Shown here piece after piece: positions 44,173 through 56,553 of a stretch of DNA of 64,000 nt (positions within the stretch are counted from its first letter, which is position 1; every line of letters starts with the position of its first letter). The stretch is from Tethya wilhelma. Taxonomy: Eukaryota > Porifera > Demospongiae > Tethyida > Tethyidae. The notes below the pieces were generated by a model, which saw only the letters and a list, made by a program, of their open reading frames with translations, ran no database searches and was not told the origin of the DNA. The position numbers and the translations under genes are program-made. The stretch covers positions 192,177 through 256,176 of the forward strand of contig CAXIPT010000010.1 in NCBI GenBank assembly GCA_964030475.1, written 5' to 3'.

Positions 44173-45124
44173 AGCTGTAGATGAAGCATCATTGAGTAGT
44201 TGATTTAATTACACTTGACATCCCAAAACACTCGGGAAGCTTCTTGATTGTAAAAAAACTCAGTCTATGTTACTACTTTGTACTTATGTATGCATGCATA
44301 GCTTATATACAAATTACCTACCACTTTTTTTCGAACTATGCATGTCTTCCATTTCTTGTTGATCATCTCCATTTGCTTGCAGTTCTTGATACTGTATGTG
44401 TGCAGTATTATTCATCTATACTCTTATGCACATCACTACTAGGAATATCTTATTCATCTTACTGTTGTATTATTGTAGCTGTTATATAACTCTTACCTTG
44501 CTTCTGTCATTGCTTGCCACTTTAATTGAATGTTAAATTCACAATTGCGATAAACTGTACAAGCTTGGTGCTGAACTTACTCTGAGTTGTTACATTGGCC
44601 TATATACTAACATGTAGTGTTCATTATCATTGCTGGTAGTAAATGAATGTATTATGGAAGGTACATGCATATGACAGACCTTCCAATTATTCCCTTGCTT
44701 TCCCTGGAATAATAAGACTTACATCATCTTTGTTTTAACATGTGATATCAATGTGTGCATTTCATGTGATTCTGTCAGTGTATCTGGCTGTAGCAGTCTG
44801 TCATTCCATAATTATGTATCACAGACACTATAGTGTTTCTGATTTCCTGGGAGTGTGTGTATGCATGTATAACCATAGATAATAGACTCTATTATCTATG
44901 GTATAACTTAAGTAGTATATACTACTAAGTGTACCATCAATTTGTAGCCATAGATCTCAGAATTAAGCTACAGCATTTGGCAAGATGCTTCACAGAAAAT
45001 TTCAAGATAATTTGATCCATGAACAGAACTACCTTCCATTTTCAGCTTAGAACTATCAATCTTCAGATATAATCTCCTAATGGAGACAGACTCACTGAAC
45101 AGCTACTGTAACTGCCTGTACGTG

Positions 45125-45126
<2 letters not shown>
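44171..45126. other. gene-free stretch
   Basis: No gene. A diverged R2 repeat lies near 44950-45120. Confidence 0.4.

Positions 45127-45180
<54 letters not shown>
45127..45180. repeat. (CA)n microsatellite
   Basis: Uninterrupted AC run of about 54 bases. Confidence 0.95.
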
Positions 45181-45181
<1 letters not shown>

Positions 45182-45466
45182 GATTCTTAAATATTCATTA
45201 GCAAACTGACAGTGTACTGCATCAGCATTTACAATGTATTATAGTAATGAACAATTAATAAACAGCAACTTAACTATCAAATCAAGAAAAGCAACTCAAA
45301 AAGTTTGCATGTGCACCAACTAGTGCAGTGTATGCAATAATCCATATTACTCCAATTATATAGATATAACTCAACCCAAATGTTGAATAGCAATTATAGT
45401 GATAAGTAAGATGTGTATAGATACAGAAATATGTTTTAACAACATTGTACACATACAACTATCCAG

Positions 45467-47080
45467 TTATATAAATGCATTATAGATTTTTATGAAGGAT
45501 CCCAAAAGTAGAAATACAAAGAAGAGCGGGTTACTTATATCAATCAAGATTTTAGTGCCTGCTATGTGTGGGCAAAAGTTGTAGAGATCATTTTTTGTAA
45601 TGCTCATTGTGTTTCCAAAGGCATGATTTGAGATTTGATCTTCCATAGCCCTAAATCGTTCCCCATGGTAAGCTGCCATTTGTTGGGCACATAGGTATGG
45701 TACTAGAAGAGTTACCAACTGGTTTAAAGTGTACACAATTAAATCTATCTTGGCAAAGAATGGTGTTCTATCTGCATATTTTTCATAATCAAGTGAACTT
45801 CTGATGAAATAATAAATCCATGGTAGGATGAACCAGATTTGAAAAATTTCGGTCAAAGTTTGTACGAGCTTTCCATCTTCACAATATTTTGCTTCAAGTT
45901 GTTTGACATAAGCATCTGTTATGTGCATATCTATACATTTAGCATATTTGTTGGATACTGAACTAGATGATGGACTATATCCCTTGAAATTCCGGTAGCT
46001 TCCTCCATTGCCTTTTCCATAGCTGCTTCTGTAGCTAATTTTACAGCTACAGTTGTAGCTACTTCTGCATCTGTTTCAGTTTTGATAATTTTTTGTATCA
46101 CTTCTTTAGCTTTTAAATCGGCTACTGCTGTGGCTGCTTGTATGGCTTCTTCTATAGCTACTTGTGTAGTAGTACTAAATTTTTGCTTCGTTTAGGCTTT
46201 CACCATCACTTCTATCAGTAGTAGTGGTTTTTGTTTTTGTCTTAAATTTTTTTTTTAGCTTCTCTAGTGGCTGCTTCTGTTGCTATTATTGTGGCCATTT
46301 GTGTAGCAAGCTTTGTTGCTTTTTGCCTCTCAGCATTGTTCTCACTAGTATGCTTATTGGCTAGCCACACCTTTCCAACCATTATTGTAGTCCTTATCAT
46401 GACCACACGTACTATAGTATCAATTATGCAAAGTGCTATGTCTATTTCACTGTTGGCATAAAGTATTTTAGCACTGTCCGTATCACAATTTAAATCCTTG
46501 AGCTGGTTACTTCTCTGAATATTTCAAATATTGGATTTGCTAATCGAAGAGTGGCCAAAATACAAAAGTAGAAAATTGTTTTGTAACAGTCATGTAGTCT
46601 ATTTGTGGATCTAGATTCATTTTCCTTCAAAATTTTCTGAAGTTTTCCAGCCATTAATCGTTTTTCCTTGTACCAAGTGTTGTAAACTACCAGTAAACTA
46701 TATGCAAGCAACCAAAATTCTACTGCTCGAAGTTCTCCAAGCACTAAGGTAAGTGCAGGAATCAATATCTTTTCTTCATTTAACCCATTTACAACTGAAA
46801 TTGTTTGAATTTCTAATAGGCAAATAATGTCATATGAAAGACTATAATACCATGATAGGTATAGAGCAAGACTAGCTTGCACAACAAAACCCATCACTAT
46901 TAATATGCCTATTGCCATTCTCCACCAAAACTGTACTGTACAACGCTGTAAGGAGAAGAAAAAAAGAAAAGAAATTTCACTGATCATTTTTCTTTTTGCT
47001 TGTTGTGTTTGATACGTACGTACCTTAAAGATCTTCTTTGAAGGTCGAAACTGTTTATCGGTTTTATTTTCTGAATCACC
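45467..47080 (-). pseudogene. TM2 family pseudogene (gene 4)
   Basis: On the minus strand a small exon (47024-47080, GDSENKTDKQFRPSKKIFK, phase 0 between TACACAG and GTACGTACG) is followed by the large exon from 46945 (RCTVQFWWRMAIGILIVMG). N- and C-terminal membrane parts are recognisable (WFILPWIYYFIRSSL, LNQLVTLLVPYLCAQQ, PLFFVFLLLGSFIKI). The cytosolic Ala/Thr/Glu-rich insert resembles that of 54236-56131. The frame breaks at least four times: near 46500, at an A-run near 46255, near 46190 and near 45960. Some breaks are in homopolymers, but their number argues for a real pseudogene. Confidence 0.8.
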
Positions 47081-49714
47081 CTGTGTACAGTGTTATTTTA
47101 TTGCATTAGTTTTATATTGTCAGGATATATTACATTATGATATTGTCAAAGAGCTTACTGCATGAACATAAATATTTTTCAGACATAAAATAATTGATAT
47201 TGCTGCCAAACTCAATGTTTGAAGTTTTGTGCATGTGTACATCTAGTTTGTTATACCCATCCATAACTAAATCCTGGCTACACTCATGATGGTCATTCTA
47301 ACTACTTTGCTTGCCTGAACACTGGGGTGTTGTTGCATTAGTGGAATTGTCACCTGTTGTGTGTATGCAGTTTGGTAGAAACTATAATAGTGACTGTCAC
47401 AGGAAGTTAGTAAAATACAAATTGAATAAACATGACCAGAGTAGCCTTTATTCCCATACAGGCTCTCTCCTTTGACTTTTTCACTTGTTTGATTGGAGTC
47501 ATTATGTCAGTAATGTCAGCTAGAGTCAATACGTCATTTGGCCTCAGCTGCATACTTTATTGTGTATAATGACTCTGTAGCCTATAACACTATCACTAAT
47601 TTCAGTCTACTACTAATTGGAATAATTGCTAAGCTATACATGGCAAAGGGCGATGAATCAAATTAGTAGAGCTCCTGCAAAGACCTATTATATTTTTGAA
47701 TTTTGGGTGCTCATCCTGAATTGTTGCTAACTATTTTCTTCCTATATAGTAGCAAAGCAGCTGTGGATGGTTTAGTAACACAGATTATAGGCTGGCTAGG
47801 CAGACACTTTGCAAATTAAGTCAGTCAAGCCAGACAGACACAAACTGGTGTTTAGTTGCACATGTGTCTATTTTTGTTGTAGGTTCTACCAAAAAAAAAA
47901 AATTACTTCCAAAAAGGCACCTCTAAAATAAGATAGTTCAGTTGAATCATGAGTTAATTTAATCATCGTTAAAAATAATGCTACATGTATAAGTTTAAAG
48001 GAACTGTGTCACTATAATATTAGAAGCACTGTTTTGTTACCAAAAATATACAATGCGTGACATTTTGTGACGTTTTTTGTTAACACATGTGCAATAAACG
48101 TACATACACTGAGCTAATATCCGGGTGTAGTACCCAGATTGCGCTAGAAACAAAACCAAAAATGTCACAAATGATCATAAATGGCATAAAACGTCATGCA
48201 TTTTATTTTAATAACAAAACTGCGCTTATATAAATAATAGTGACACAGTTCCTTTAATCATTTTCGTTCTTTCTATGTTGTTAGATACTGTACATGTATA
48301 GGCCTATTTTTTGGGGGGGGTGGGGGAGTTTTATGAATATGGTGGCAATCCTCAAAAACAAAAATCCACGAACTTCAGTAGTATTATCACAATGGCAAGC
48401 AAGATGATTAGAGAAAAGTAATTTGTGAAAACTTATTGTTAGTGAATCTGCAAATTTATTTCCCTTGAAAAATGTGCCCTAAATATTAAATTATGGCAAT
48501 TTTTTATAATATTATAATATAATCTCCTACCTGAAGTGTGTCTCCCATCTTACATGAAAGTTGACTTGCAATGTTTAATTCTTGGGGATACTGGATGTGA
48601 GAGTATCGAAATGTGTGCTATTATTATAATACTTGTATTGCCACAGGACTGTATTCATCTGCTGCATGTGGTAATGAATATCGCGAACAAGCTACATCAA
48701 ACAGACGATCAAACAGACAATCCTGTTATTCATGAAAACCATGTTTGTTTTTCCAAGATAATTAGTCTACGTAGTAACATATAGTGGACAGTAAACAACA
48801 TGTAACACATTAGAAGATGAACTTACTGTGAGTAAAAAAGGACTGATTAACTCTGTAGTGTGAGGAGATTCAATCACTTATAGACATCTCCACAATCCTT
48901 TTCATATGGCCGTCCTTCTATAGGTTAGTATATTGTGCCTTTATTTATTTACTTTTGCAGCTGCATTACGTACATTTGCAAGTGTATGCTCCAATGATCA
49001 ATTTGTGCATTGCTATAAATAGCCTTCAGCTCAGCCATGCATTCTATTTTTAGTAACTACCACACCCCCTTTGAATTTTGATAGTTTACTGATGCATGCT
49101 CTCTTCTTTAGTTTATAAGCCCTTGATTTGTGTATAGTTGTATGCACTGGTTTGTGACATGACTATTATGGTTATAAACACTTAAGGTTTATTTTTGCCT
49201 GCTATATGTCTGGAGTAGTTGTTTTGTATGTAGTTGTGGTAAATGCTGCTCATATGTATACTATGTTCTAGTAGCTCAGTGGTATAATATAGTCTGTCTT
49301 TGTTTTGAGGTTGTGAATGCAAAATGAATAACTGGAGTAATTTAAGCTTCACCCCTACCAATGTTTTGTCAGTCTTATGGCTATCACTTGTAATTTATCA
49401 GTTGTGATTAATTTGTGTTCACAGAGCTATTATACCCTACAGACTAGCCAAAGCAACTACGTATACTCGAAGCCTGCGTGCTCAAAGCCATAGAATTATT
49501 CTATATTATCACAAGATATGCAATGATATGCAAGATTTCAATTTTCCTGCTCTATATATTAATACGGAGGTTGGTCGCTCATGAGAAAGGTCGTTTAAGA
49601 GGTTCTCCTGTACATCAAGCACTCTGACTAAAACTACTTGTAATTTTATACATATATTTAGTTTGTTGTGTTTGAGTCTGTTTCTGTTGGAGTATATATC
49701 TATATGTAGTGTTT
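47081..49714. other. gene-free stretch
   Basis: No supported gene; ORFs such as 48536-48784 have no recognisable domain. A G-rich run (TTGGGGGGGGTGGGGGAG) lies at about 48311-48328. At 49270-49320 an A-box-like TAGCTCAGTGGTA is seen without a convincing tRNA. Confidence 0.4.
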
Positions 49715-49904
49715 GAATTATCATATGTTCATTTGTTGCTGGTGATCTCAACGCCTCCACCAGATCACTCCACTGTGGTTTAGTCTTCAACCACTGTTTC
49801 AGCATTTCAGTGAAGCATCTGTTGACATTGCCATGATTCTCCTCCTGTATTATGTCAAGTGACAAGGTACACCAATGATGTGCCATTGTAGGTGGGCATC
49901 CCAT
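49715..49904 (-). pseudogene. death-domain fragment
   Basis: The minus-strand frame reads HHWCTLSLDIIQEENHGNVN then RCFTEMLKQWLKTKPQWSDLV and EALRSPA. The pattern DxIxxENHGxVxRCFxEMLxxWLxxxPxWxxLxxALRSP is that of the death-domain family in sponge and cnidarian signalling proteins. Only the central and C-terminal helices are convincing. The frame runs on into non-homologous sequence to 49509. No neighbouring exon is recognised, so this is an isolated exon or relic. Confidence 0.6.
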
Positions 49905-51195
49905 ATCTTGTTTTTAACAGTGCATATATAGATCAGCTCGACTGAGTTTACTTGTATCAAGACAACTGAATTATTCGTGTACTTGTAATGATTTCAATTC
50001 TATGTATATGTACCTTGAGTATCAGCAGCTTGAGCTAATTTAAGTCATTTTCCTGGATTTAGCTATTTTGTGTAGGTGATTTATTAGCATAGAGGAATCC
50101 CAGTAGATATATACCATATTTACAAATTACCACTTTTGCCAGAGTGCTGAGTGGTCAGTCATGTGACTGAGAAAACCGATCAACATTTCTGAATCAGAAA
50201 GTAATTTTGAAATCTATCGCATAGCGAGCCACCACTCCTGTGCTGCTTGACAGCTGACAGTGTTCCTTGAAATTTTAGGAGCAAAAATGTCCCTGTAACA
50301 GCTAAAAAGTGTTGTTTTATTGATTATCACCCAACTGTTCTGTTCAGAAGTGGAGTCCGGTAGGTACAGAATGTGTCCTCTGTCATAATAGATGATATAA
50401 TTGTGGCAATGGCAAAGTGAGGATACTGCATGTATATTTAGCTAGATATTTTCGAGGAATATAAATTTTGCTGTTAAGTTCCGGGTAAAATTTTCTAGAT
50501 CGTATCATCAAAAATAAAATCGTGAAGAATTTGGTGATTGCCTTTCCGCAAAAATTTTATTTCTTGAAAATTTCTAGCTATATAGTACTTCATTTTTGCT
50601 TTCTTTTTAATCTCATCTTATATTTGATGTAACTGGACAGCTACTGAATCTTAAAGTGTTCAATGAGGTACAGACAAAGAATAAATTTGCATTGAAACTA
50701 ATCAGATCTCTTTCGTATATACATTGATGTAGCTCAGTCATTCCTTTAGATTGGTAGAACTGGCAGTCCATTGTCACCAACCCATTGAAAGTATAGTAGC
50801 TACTCTTAATCATTTCTTTTCAAGGTCTTCCTCTTGAGACTTTAAGATGTCAGCGTGGCTTCCAACTACAATGATGTGAGGTATATTTTTGACTGATGTA
50901 CACTGGCTTTTTCTCACTCTGCATGGGAGTACACTCAAATGCAAAAGGTGTACATGCCCTCTGATCGATTTGTCTGTCAATACATGGCTTATCTAGTATT
51001 CAGCTCCAAATTTATCTCAGAGTGACTTCCATTCAATTTGCTGCTGTCGTTGGTGTCTTGCAGTAATTTTGTGTATGCCTGATGTCATTATTTTTTTTGC
51101 AAACACAATCTCTATCTATCTTTTTGTTGTTGTTGTTGGTACTTTGCAGATGAGTGAGTCGTAACTGTGTATATGGAGGTCCATGCATCTACTCA

Positions 51196-51228
<33 letters not shown>

Positions 51229-51340
51229 CACACACAAACACACTTGTATCATACGCACACATTTTCTAGGTTGCTTTATTCCTATATATAGCTGCTAGTT
51301 GCCGCCCAAAATGGTTGGAATTTTCTGATCTTTTGGGAGG
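49905..51340. other. gene-free stretch with a foldback near 50443-50580
   Basis: CTAGATATTTTCGAGGAATA near 50443 and the inverted TATTTCTTGAAAATTTCTAG near 50580 suggest a small MITE. A CA repeat lies at about 51198-51242. No gene. Confidence 0.45.
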
Positions 51341-51519
51341 TACTAGTATGCAAACATCAGAAAAAAACTTAACAGTAAGAGATACATCTTCAAGATTGGA
51401 AACTCTCTATGTGTCTCTGATGTCGCAATGACCTTTGATGCACTAGGGCGTTGGTGCTCTCCATCCACTATTCTTGCTATTATCCTCATGTAAAGCTTTA
51501 GGAACTCATAAATTAACTA

Positions 51520-51892
51520 TTGGATGATCCATTTCCCGAAGATGTGTATGAAGCCTATATAGCTGAAGTGGAGGACATGTAGAATTGCAACTATATATAC
51601 TCTCTTAAAAGCCCACCCCTGTATTACTCAGACAAGCAAGCACAAGTACTTTCTATGGAACTACATGCATGGTTTCTCAGATGCCTCTGAAGCTGCATAC
51701 ACAGCTGTTGTCTATCTTTGTATCACTGATACTTCTGAAAATTTATTGTTCACCTCTCGATCGTTAGTGATGTCCAAGAGCAAAGTAAACAACTATAACA
51801 ATCCCTCACTTAGAATCATGTGGAGCGACTACTTGCATGCTCACCTTTGTACTTCACCACGTCAGACAAGAACTCGATATTCTACTCACTAA
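51520..51892 (+). pseudogene. BEL/Pao retrotransposon relic
   Basis: The frame at 51665 reads MHGFSDASEAAYTAVVYLCI then SRSLVMSKSKV. This is the HGFSDASxxAYxAVVYLR...LVxSKxKV block that follows the reverse transcriptase in BEL/Pao elements. Upstream, a piece resembling WDDPFPEDVYEAYI at about 51520-51560 is in another frame with stops. No LTRs are identified. An old, broken copy. Confidence 0.75.
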
Positions 51893-53131
51893 TGCGTATG
51901 CATGGATTGAGGGTGAAGTCGCACGTATAATACATTTCTTGTGTAATAAATGATCACCAATCCACATGTAAGTTCATGTTTCTCTAGTAAGGGGGCACTT
52001 CCAAACTACTTTTGGAAAAATTAACATCATTATGACGTTATAAGNCTGGCTGTAGTGGACTGTCATTCCAATGTATTGCATGCACTAGTGTATCTGATTT
52101 TCTGGAAACATATGTATGAATAAATTAAATGGCATAATTATACTGAGTGTACCATCAAATTGTAGCCTTGTTCTCAGACCTTCTTCAGAATGCACACTAT
52201 TTATGCTGGCATTATTTATTTCATATCGATTTACACGAAAAACCAAACCATTATTACGAACTTTCAGCCAACAATCTTCCTTAGTCTCTGACCATATCCT
52301 GACTAACTGACTGACCTTAAAAATCATTGGACAATCACTAACTTTAGACCACATTCTGGCCAACTGACCTTCACAGTAATGGCAGCCTGTTTCTTCAGGT
52401 ACTCCAATCTCTTTTGGTGGGCCTTTCTTTGTCAATAGCCCTTCTAATGAGCCTGTAAGGCCACAGTCTGCCTCTCTCTCTCTTTCTCTCTCTCTCTTAG
52501 TATATAGAACACGTATAATTGTTGTTTTGTATCTTGCTTAAGTTTAGTATTATATGTTATGTCGTGTTATATTTGTTATGTAGTATTATTGATAATAGGA
52601 TTCACACACTTGTATTAGCAATGCTATAGTATCATTATGGGGTGTGCCACATTGCAGTGTGATGAATTGAGCCTGGTATAATAACACTGCATGATTAACA
52701 ATTACCATGAATATCATCACTACTTAAACTCTATTGGGAGTAGTATAGTCCCATGTATTATGACAATATTCATACATATCCACAGCTTGAGCATAAATAT
52801 AACATACAAAACATTGAGTACTCAGCAGTACGTAGCCATGTTTATGATCATGTGCACACTAAGTGGTAGGTATATATGGCATAAAAGTTTCCCTGAACAC
52901 GATAGGAGATTGTGCTAGAATCTGAGAATCGTTTAAGATGTTGTATAATAGATATAGCCTGGCAATACACATTTTCAGTGTTGTGTTGTGATGATCTGTA
53001 CAATAGTACCATAGCTTATCATATTATTGTATTGTTTCAAATTTCTACTGAAGCTAATCACTTGGCTAAGCAACTATAACAGATGGGTATATAACTTAAA
53101 CTGGACTGCCGGCCAAGAGATGGGTAAAAAA
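51893..53131. other. gene-free stretch with a contig join
   Basis: Single n at 52045; a CT-rich simple repeat at about 52471-52498. No supported gene. Confidence 0.4.
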
Positions 53132-53222
53132 ATGAAGTATAGTCATGTGCCGAACTTGAGACCATGCCTTGTTCCAATGCTTTTTGCCGCACTGCCTATT
53201 CCTACACTACTTATTTTGCAAT
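53132..53222 (+). repeat. MITE-M1 right arm, solitary
   Basis: AAGTATAGTCATGTGCCGAA through CCTATTCCTACACTACTTATT matches the M1 right arm. No left arm is seen nearby. Confidence 0.7.
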
Positions 53223-53805
53223 ACAGGAATTGTGCAAAGAAAACCACAATATGACAACATATCACATTATACATGCCCCATAAAGCAAGAAATGAGTATA
53301 CATCAAAAAGTAATATCCTGCATGAGTAATATCTGAGAGATTAAGGAACATGGAAAAGCAAAAGTATTCTATAACCTGACATACACCATTACCACATTTA
53401 ACTGAAAGAACCGCATACTAGATACTAGCACACCAGATCACAAATATACCACAATAATCCTAAATACAAACCAAAGACTTATTTAAAGTTACAAATCAGA
53501 AACATCAAGACACACCATACCAAATAAGAACATACACACGAACCACAACTCATGCAAGCAAATGATATAAGTGTACATCTGCATCACAAATTAAGCCTGT
53601 ATACACTAACCAAAATGAATAGTAAAATTAATAACAAACATTAAGCATCAAAGGGAAAATATACCATACCATATACATAGACTATAATCAAATGATATAC
53701 CAATGCACAATTGTTACAAAGTATAAAAGCACAAAAAATAAAGTAGAACAGCCACAACTTAGTACAATATTATTGGTAATTACTAAACAAACCTCATAAG
53801 CCATA

Positions 53806-54159
53806 NAAAAATGAGAAGTGTAGGAATGGGCAGTGCGGTAAAAAGCAATGAAACAAGGCAAGTCTCTGAATTTCGGCACATGACTACTTCATTTTTTGTG
53901 CCCTAGCAGCTATTCTTTGTGTATCTACATTCTAAATGCTTGTTACTTCATCCAAATTAGTCAAGTGCATGATTGCCGTTGCATTGACTCATGAGCCAAA
54001 TGACCGACATTCATAATGATGGCCTGAATTCAAATTTGCAATTCACTCATGAAAATGAAGTAGTCATGTGCCGAAATTCAGAGACTTGCCTTGTTTCATT
54101 GCTTTTTACCGCACTGCCCATTGCTACACTTCTCATTTTTATAAAATTTTTACTACTTG
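53806..54159. mobile_element. MITE-M1 element upstream of TM2 gene 3
   Basis: The left arm starts directly after the n at 53806 (AAAAATGAGAAGTGTAGGAA). The right arm ends TAAAATTTTTACTACTTG. Translating the right arm gives MPKFRDLPCFIAFYRTAH, which would add a false N-terminus to the TM2 gene that follows. Confidence 0.85.
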
Positions 54160-54235
54160 TAACCCTTTACTGTTTAACTTCACACTTGACAATGTATGCA
54201 ATACTTGTTGTTTTGCAGTACATAATTGCCTACAG

Positions 54236-56131
54236 GCATTGATCATATCACTGGCGGTGATTAGCATACTAGCATTACTTGCTAAAGCTGGTCTACGGGC
54301 AGCACGGTATTCTTTGAGTTTGAGTGAAAGCGAGTCCTGTCACAATCATACATCTACAATTATGGTAAATGAAAAGTCATGGAATGAAACAATTGCAATT
54401 ACCACAAATGGAAATGTGTCAACTATACAGGCTGACAAGGCAATCCCTGTTATTACAATAAATAGCACAGCCGAGAATGAAACAATTTCTATTACTACAG
54501 CTGGAAACGAATCACATACAGAAGTCGATAAGCTATTCACTGTTGCAGTTCACACACTGCTAGGAGTACTAAGGGCTGTAGAATATGGCTTGCTTGGTTA
54601 TGCATTACATAAATTTGTGCAAAATCTGTATAATGATGAAAAAACACGTAAAATGCTTAAAAATTCTATAAAAAACACAACCATGCTAGACCCTGCTGCA
54701 AAGTGTAAATTGGTGATGTCATCCATCTGTTGCTGTCTATTTTTTGCTTTCTACCTCTTGCTTGGATTAGCTGTTTCAGGGTTAGGCATTGTTTCAGAAT
54801 ACAAGCATATAAATACAAACCCTGAAAATGAGGAAGATGAATCATGCAATGACAAATTTGACTTGATTTTCTACATTTACTCTGGAATAGACATTTTTCG
54901 TTACATATTAGATTTTTTAGTGCGTGTCGGCATGGTTGTCACAACAGTAGTTGTCGGAAGAATATGGTTATCAAGAGGTAGCAAGGATATTTCTAACAAA
55001 ATACACATTGTTAAATGCGCAGCTGCACATGTGATATCACACGTAGCAATGAAAGCGGCTACAGAAGCAAAGGGAAGATCAGCTACCAGTATACAAGTCT
55101 CGGAGGAAACTGGACTAATAGCCATAAAGGAAATTCAAGATGGGCACACAGATTTTGAAAGAACCACAGAAATTACAGCTACAGAAAAAGTCATTCTAAA
55201 AGCTATAGAGGCAGCTACAAATGCAGCAATAGAGAGAGTCAAAGCAACAGCTGAAATAGTAGTAACACAAAATGCTACACAATCTGAAGCAGTTAGAGAT
55301 GGAGCTTCAACAACAGCTAGTGGAGCTACAGAAACGATTGAAGTGAAGACAGAAGCAGCTATAGAGGAAGCTACAAAAAGAGCTATAACAAAGGCTAGTA
55401 AAAATTCAAAGACAGCTACAGAAAGTGCTTTTAAAAAGGCTGTAGAGAAAGCTACAGATGCTGCAATAAAGGGAGCTACAAAAACTGTTGGAATAGATAC
55501 AGGTAGATTAAACAATGAAGCTGAAGTAACAGCTATAAAATCAGCTACAGAGGCAGCTATGAAAACAGTTATAAAAGTGGCAACAGAAAACTTGAGCATC
55601 AACACAACAGTTGCCCAAAATTCTCAAAACTATGCTGAAAGGATGTACAGAACAGAAGCTTTTGTCAAGAGACTTGAAGCAAAATACAATGAAGATGGAC
55701 AGTTAGTGCACACTTGTAACAAAATCTTTCAAATCTGGTTCATCCTACCATGGGTCATCTACTTCATTACAGCTTCCCTTGAAGTTGAAGATCTTTTGCT
55801 ACCTTGGCATGATACAACACACACAACCACAGCCATTTATCCCAAGATGTACTACCTCGCGTACAACCTAAATCAGCTGGTCACTCTTCTAGTGCCATAC
55901 CTATGTGCTAGACAAATAGTAGCCTGTCATAGGAAACGCTTTAGGCGTATGGAAGATGAAATCTCTACGCAAACTTTTGGAAATATGATGAGTATATCAA
56001 AAAATGAACAGTATGATTTTTGCCCACGTATAGCAGGCACTGATATTTTGATTGACATAAGCAGCCCACTCTATTTTCTATTTTTAGTAGTGGGCTTTTT
56101 CTTAGCAATAATACGCGAAACACTTATGTAA
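54236..56131 (+). CDS. TM2 family multipass membrane protein, gene 3, large exon
   Basis: 631 codons from a phase-0 acceptor (TTGCCTACAG at 54235) by analogy with genes 1 and 2. The open frame extends further upstream only through a MITE arm. Layout: ALIISLAVISILALLAKAG; a long loop rich in N-glycosylation sites (SWNETI, INSTAENETI, GNESH); further segments including CCCLFFAFYLLLGLAVSGLG and ILDFLVRVGMVVTTVVVGRI. A cytosolic insert of more than 200 residues rich in Ala/Thr/Glu/Lys (TEAAIEEATKRAITKASK, KAVEKATDAAIKGATK) is predicted amphipathic helix. The C-terminal core is conserved (WFILPWVIYFITASL, LNQLVTLLVPYLCARQ, PLYFLFLVVGFFLAI). The first exon was not found; it may lie beyond the join at 53806. 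Function unknown. Confidence 0.75.
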   Translation, partial: ALIISLAVISILALLAKAGLRAARYSLSLSESESCHNHTSTIMVNEKSWNETIAITTNGNVSTIQADKAIPVITINSTAENETISITTAGNESHTEVDKLFTVAVHTLLGVLRAVEYGLLGYALHKFVQNLYNDEKTRKMLKNSIKNTTMLDPAAKCKLVMSSICCCLFFAFYLLLGLAVSGLGIVSEYKHINTNPENEEDESCNDKFDLIFYIYSGIDIFRYILDFLVRVGMVVTTVVVGRIWLSRGSKDISNKIHIVKCAAAHVISHVAMKAATEAKGRSATSIQVSEETGLIAIKEIQDGHTDFERTTEITATEKVILKAIEAATNAAIERVKATAEIVVTQNATQSEAVRDGASTTASGATETIEVKTEAAIEEATKRAITKASKNSKTATESAFKKAVEKATDAAIKGATKTVGIDTGRLNNEAEVTAIKSATEAAMKTVIKVATENLSINTTVAQNSQNYAERMYRTEAFVKRLEAKYNEDGQLVHTCNKIFQIWFILPWVIYFITASLEVEDLLLPWHDTTHTTTAIYPKMYYLAYNLNQLVTLLVPYLCARQIVACHRKRFRRMEDEISTQTFGNMMSISKNEQYDFCPRIAGTDILIDISSPLYFLFLVVGFFLAIIRETLM

Positions 56132-56553
56132 CTGGTACGTGAGAATTGTACGCTTTATTTTTGTACCTATATAATACAGTTTAAGTAAACTATTGCTTGG
56201 AAATAAGTTAATTTCTATCAATTGGGTTGAGACATAATATATTATTATGTTGACACTTTGTGATACACTATAGTTATCTGTGGCATTAATAGTACATTTT
56301 TTGCTAGTGGTTTCCTGTATAATGTAAATAAGTGTAGGTATGTAGTATGTTCGTTTACGTTTTGGGTTTGAACAAATTTTTTTTTTTTATACAGAAATAC
56401 AAATATGAGATTGCTTTTGTGTTGATATTAAATCTTTTTTTTTTTTAATTAAGGTTAATAACCAACACAGGTAATTTCAAATATAGCTCAGTGACCAGCA
56501 CATTGATATAAGTCAGAAACTCAAATCTACTCTCACAAAAGTAGAAAAAAATT
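56132..56553. other. 3' flank of TM2 gene 3
   Basis: AT-rich, with poly-T runs at 56383-56392 and 56435-56446. No gene. Confidence 0.5.

Noticed and set aside
43919..44203. Cys/Val-rich (plus) and Thr/His-rich (minus) ORFs, and similar ORFs at 1416-1782
   Set aside because: They are translations of GT/CA microsatellites fused to dynein exon d.
49268..49322. Possible tRNA (TAGCTCAGTGGTA followed by GGTTGTGAATGC)
   Set aside because: The B box is poor and neither the acceptor nor the anticodon stem pairs.
54068..54235. N-terminal extension MPKFRDLPCFIAF... of TM2 gene 3
   Set aside because: It is the translation of an M1 MITE arm; the same peptide appears at other M1 copies (53688-53879 reverse, for example). 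Paralogs start at a phase-0 acceptor, matched here at 54235.
55135..55605. 156-codon antisense ORF over the TM2 gene 3 insert
   Set aside because: Mirror of the repetitive Ala/Thr codons; no start context or domain.
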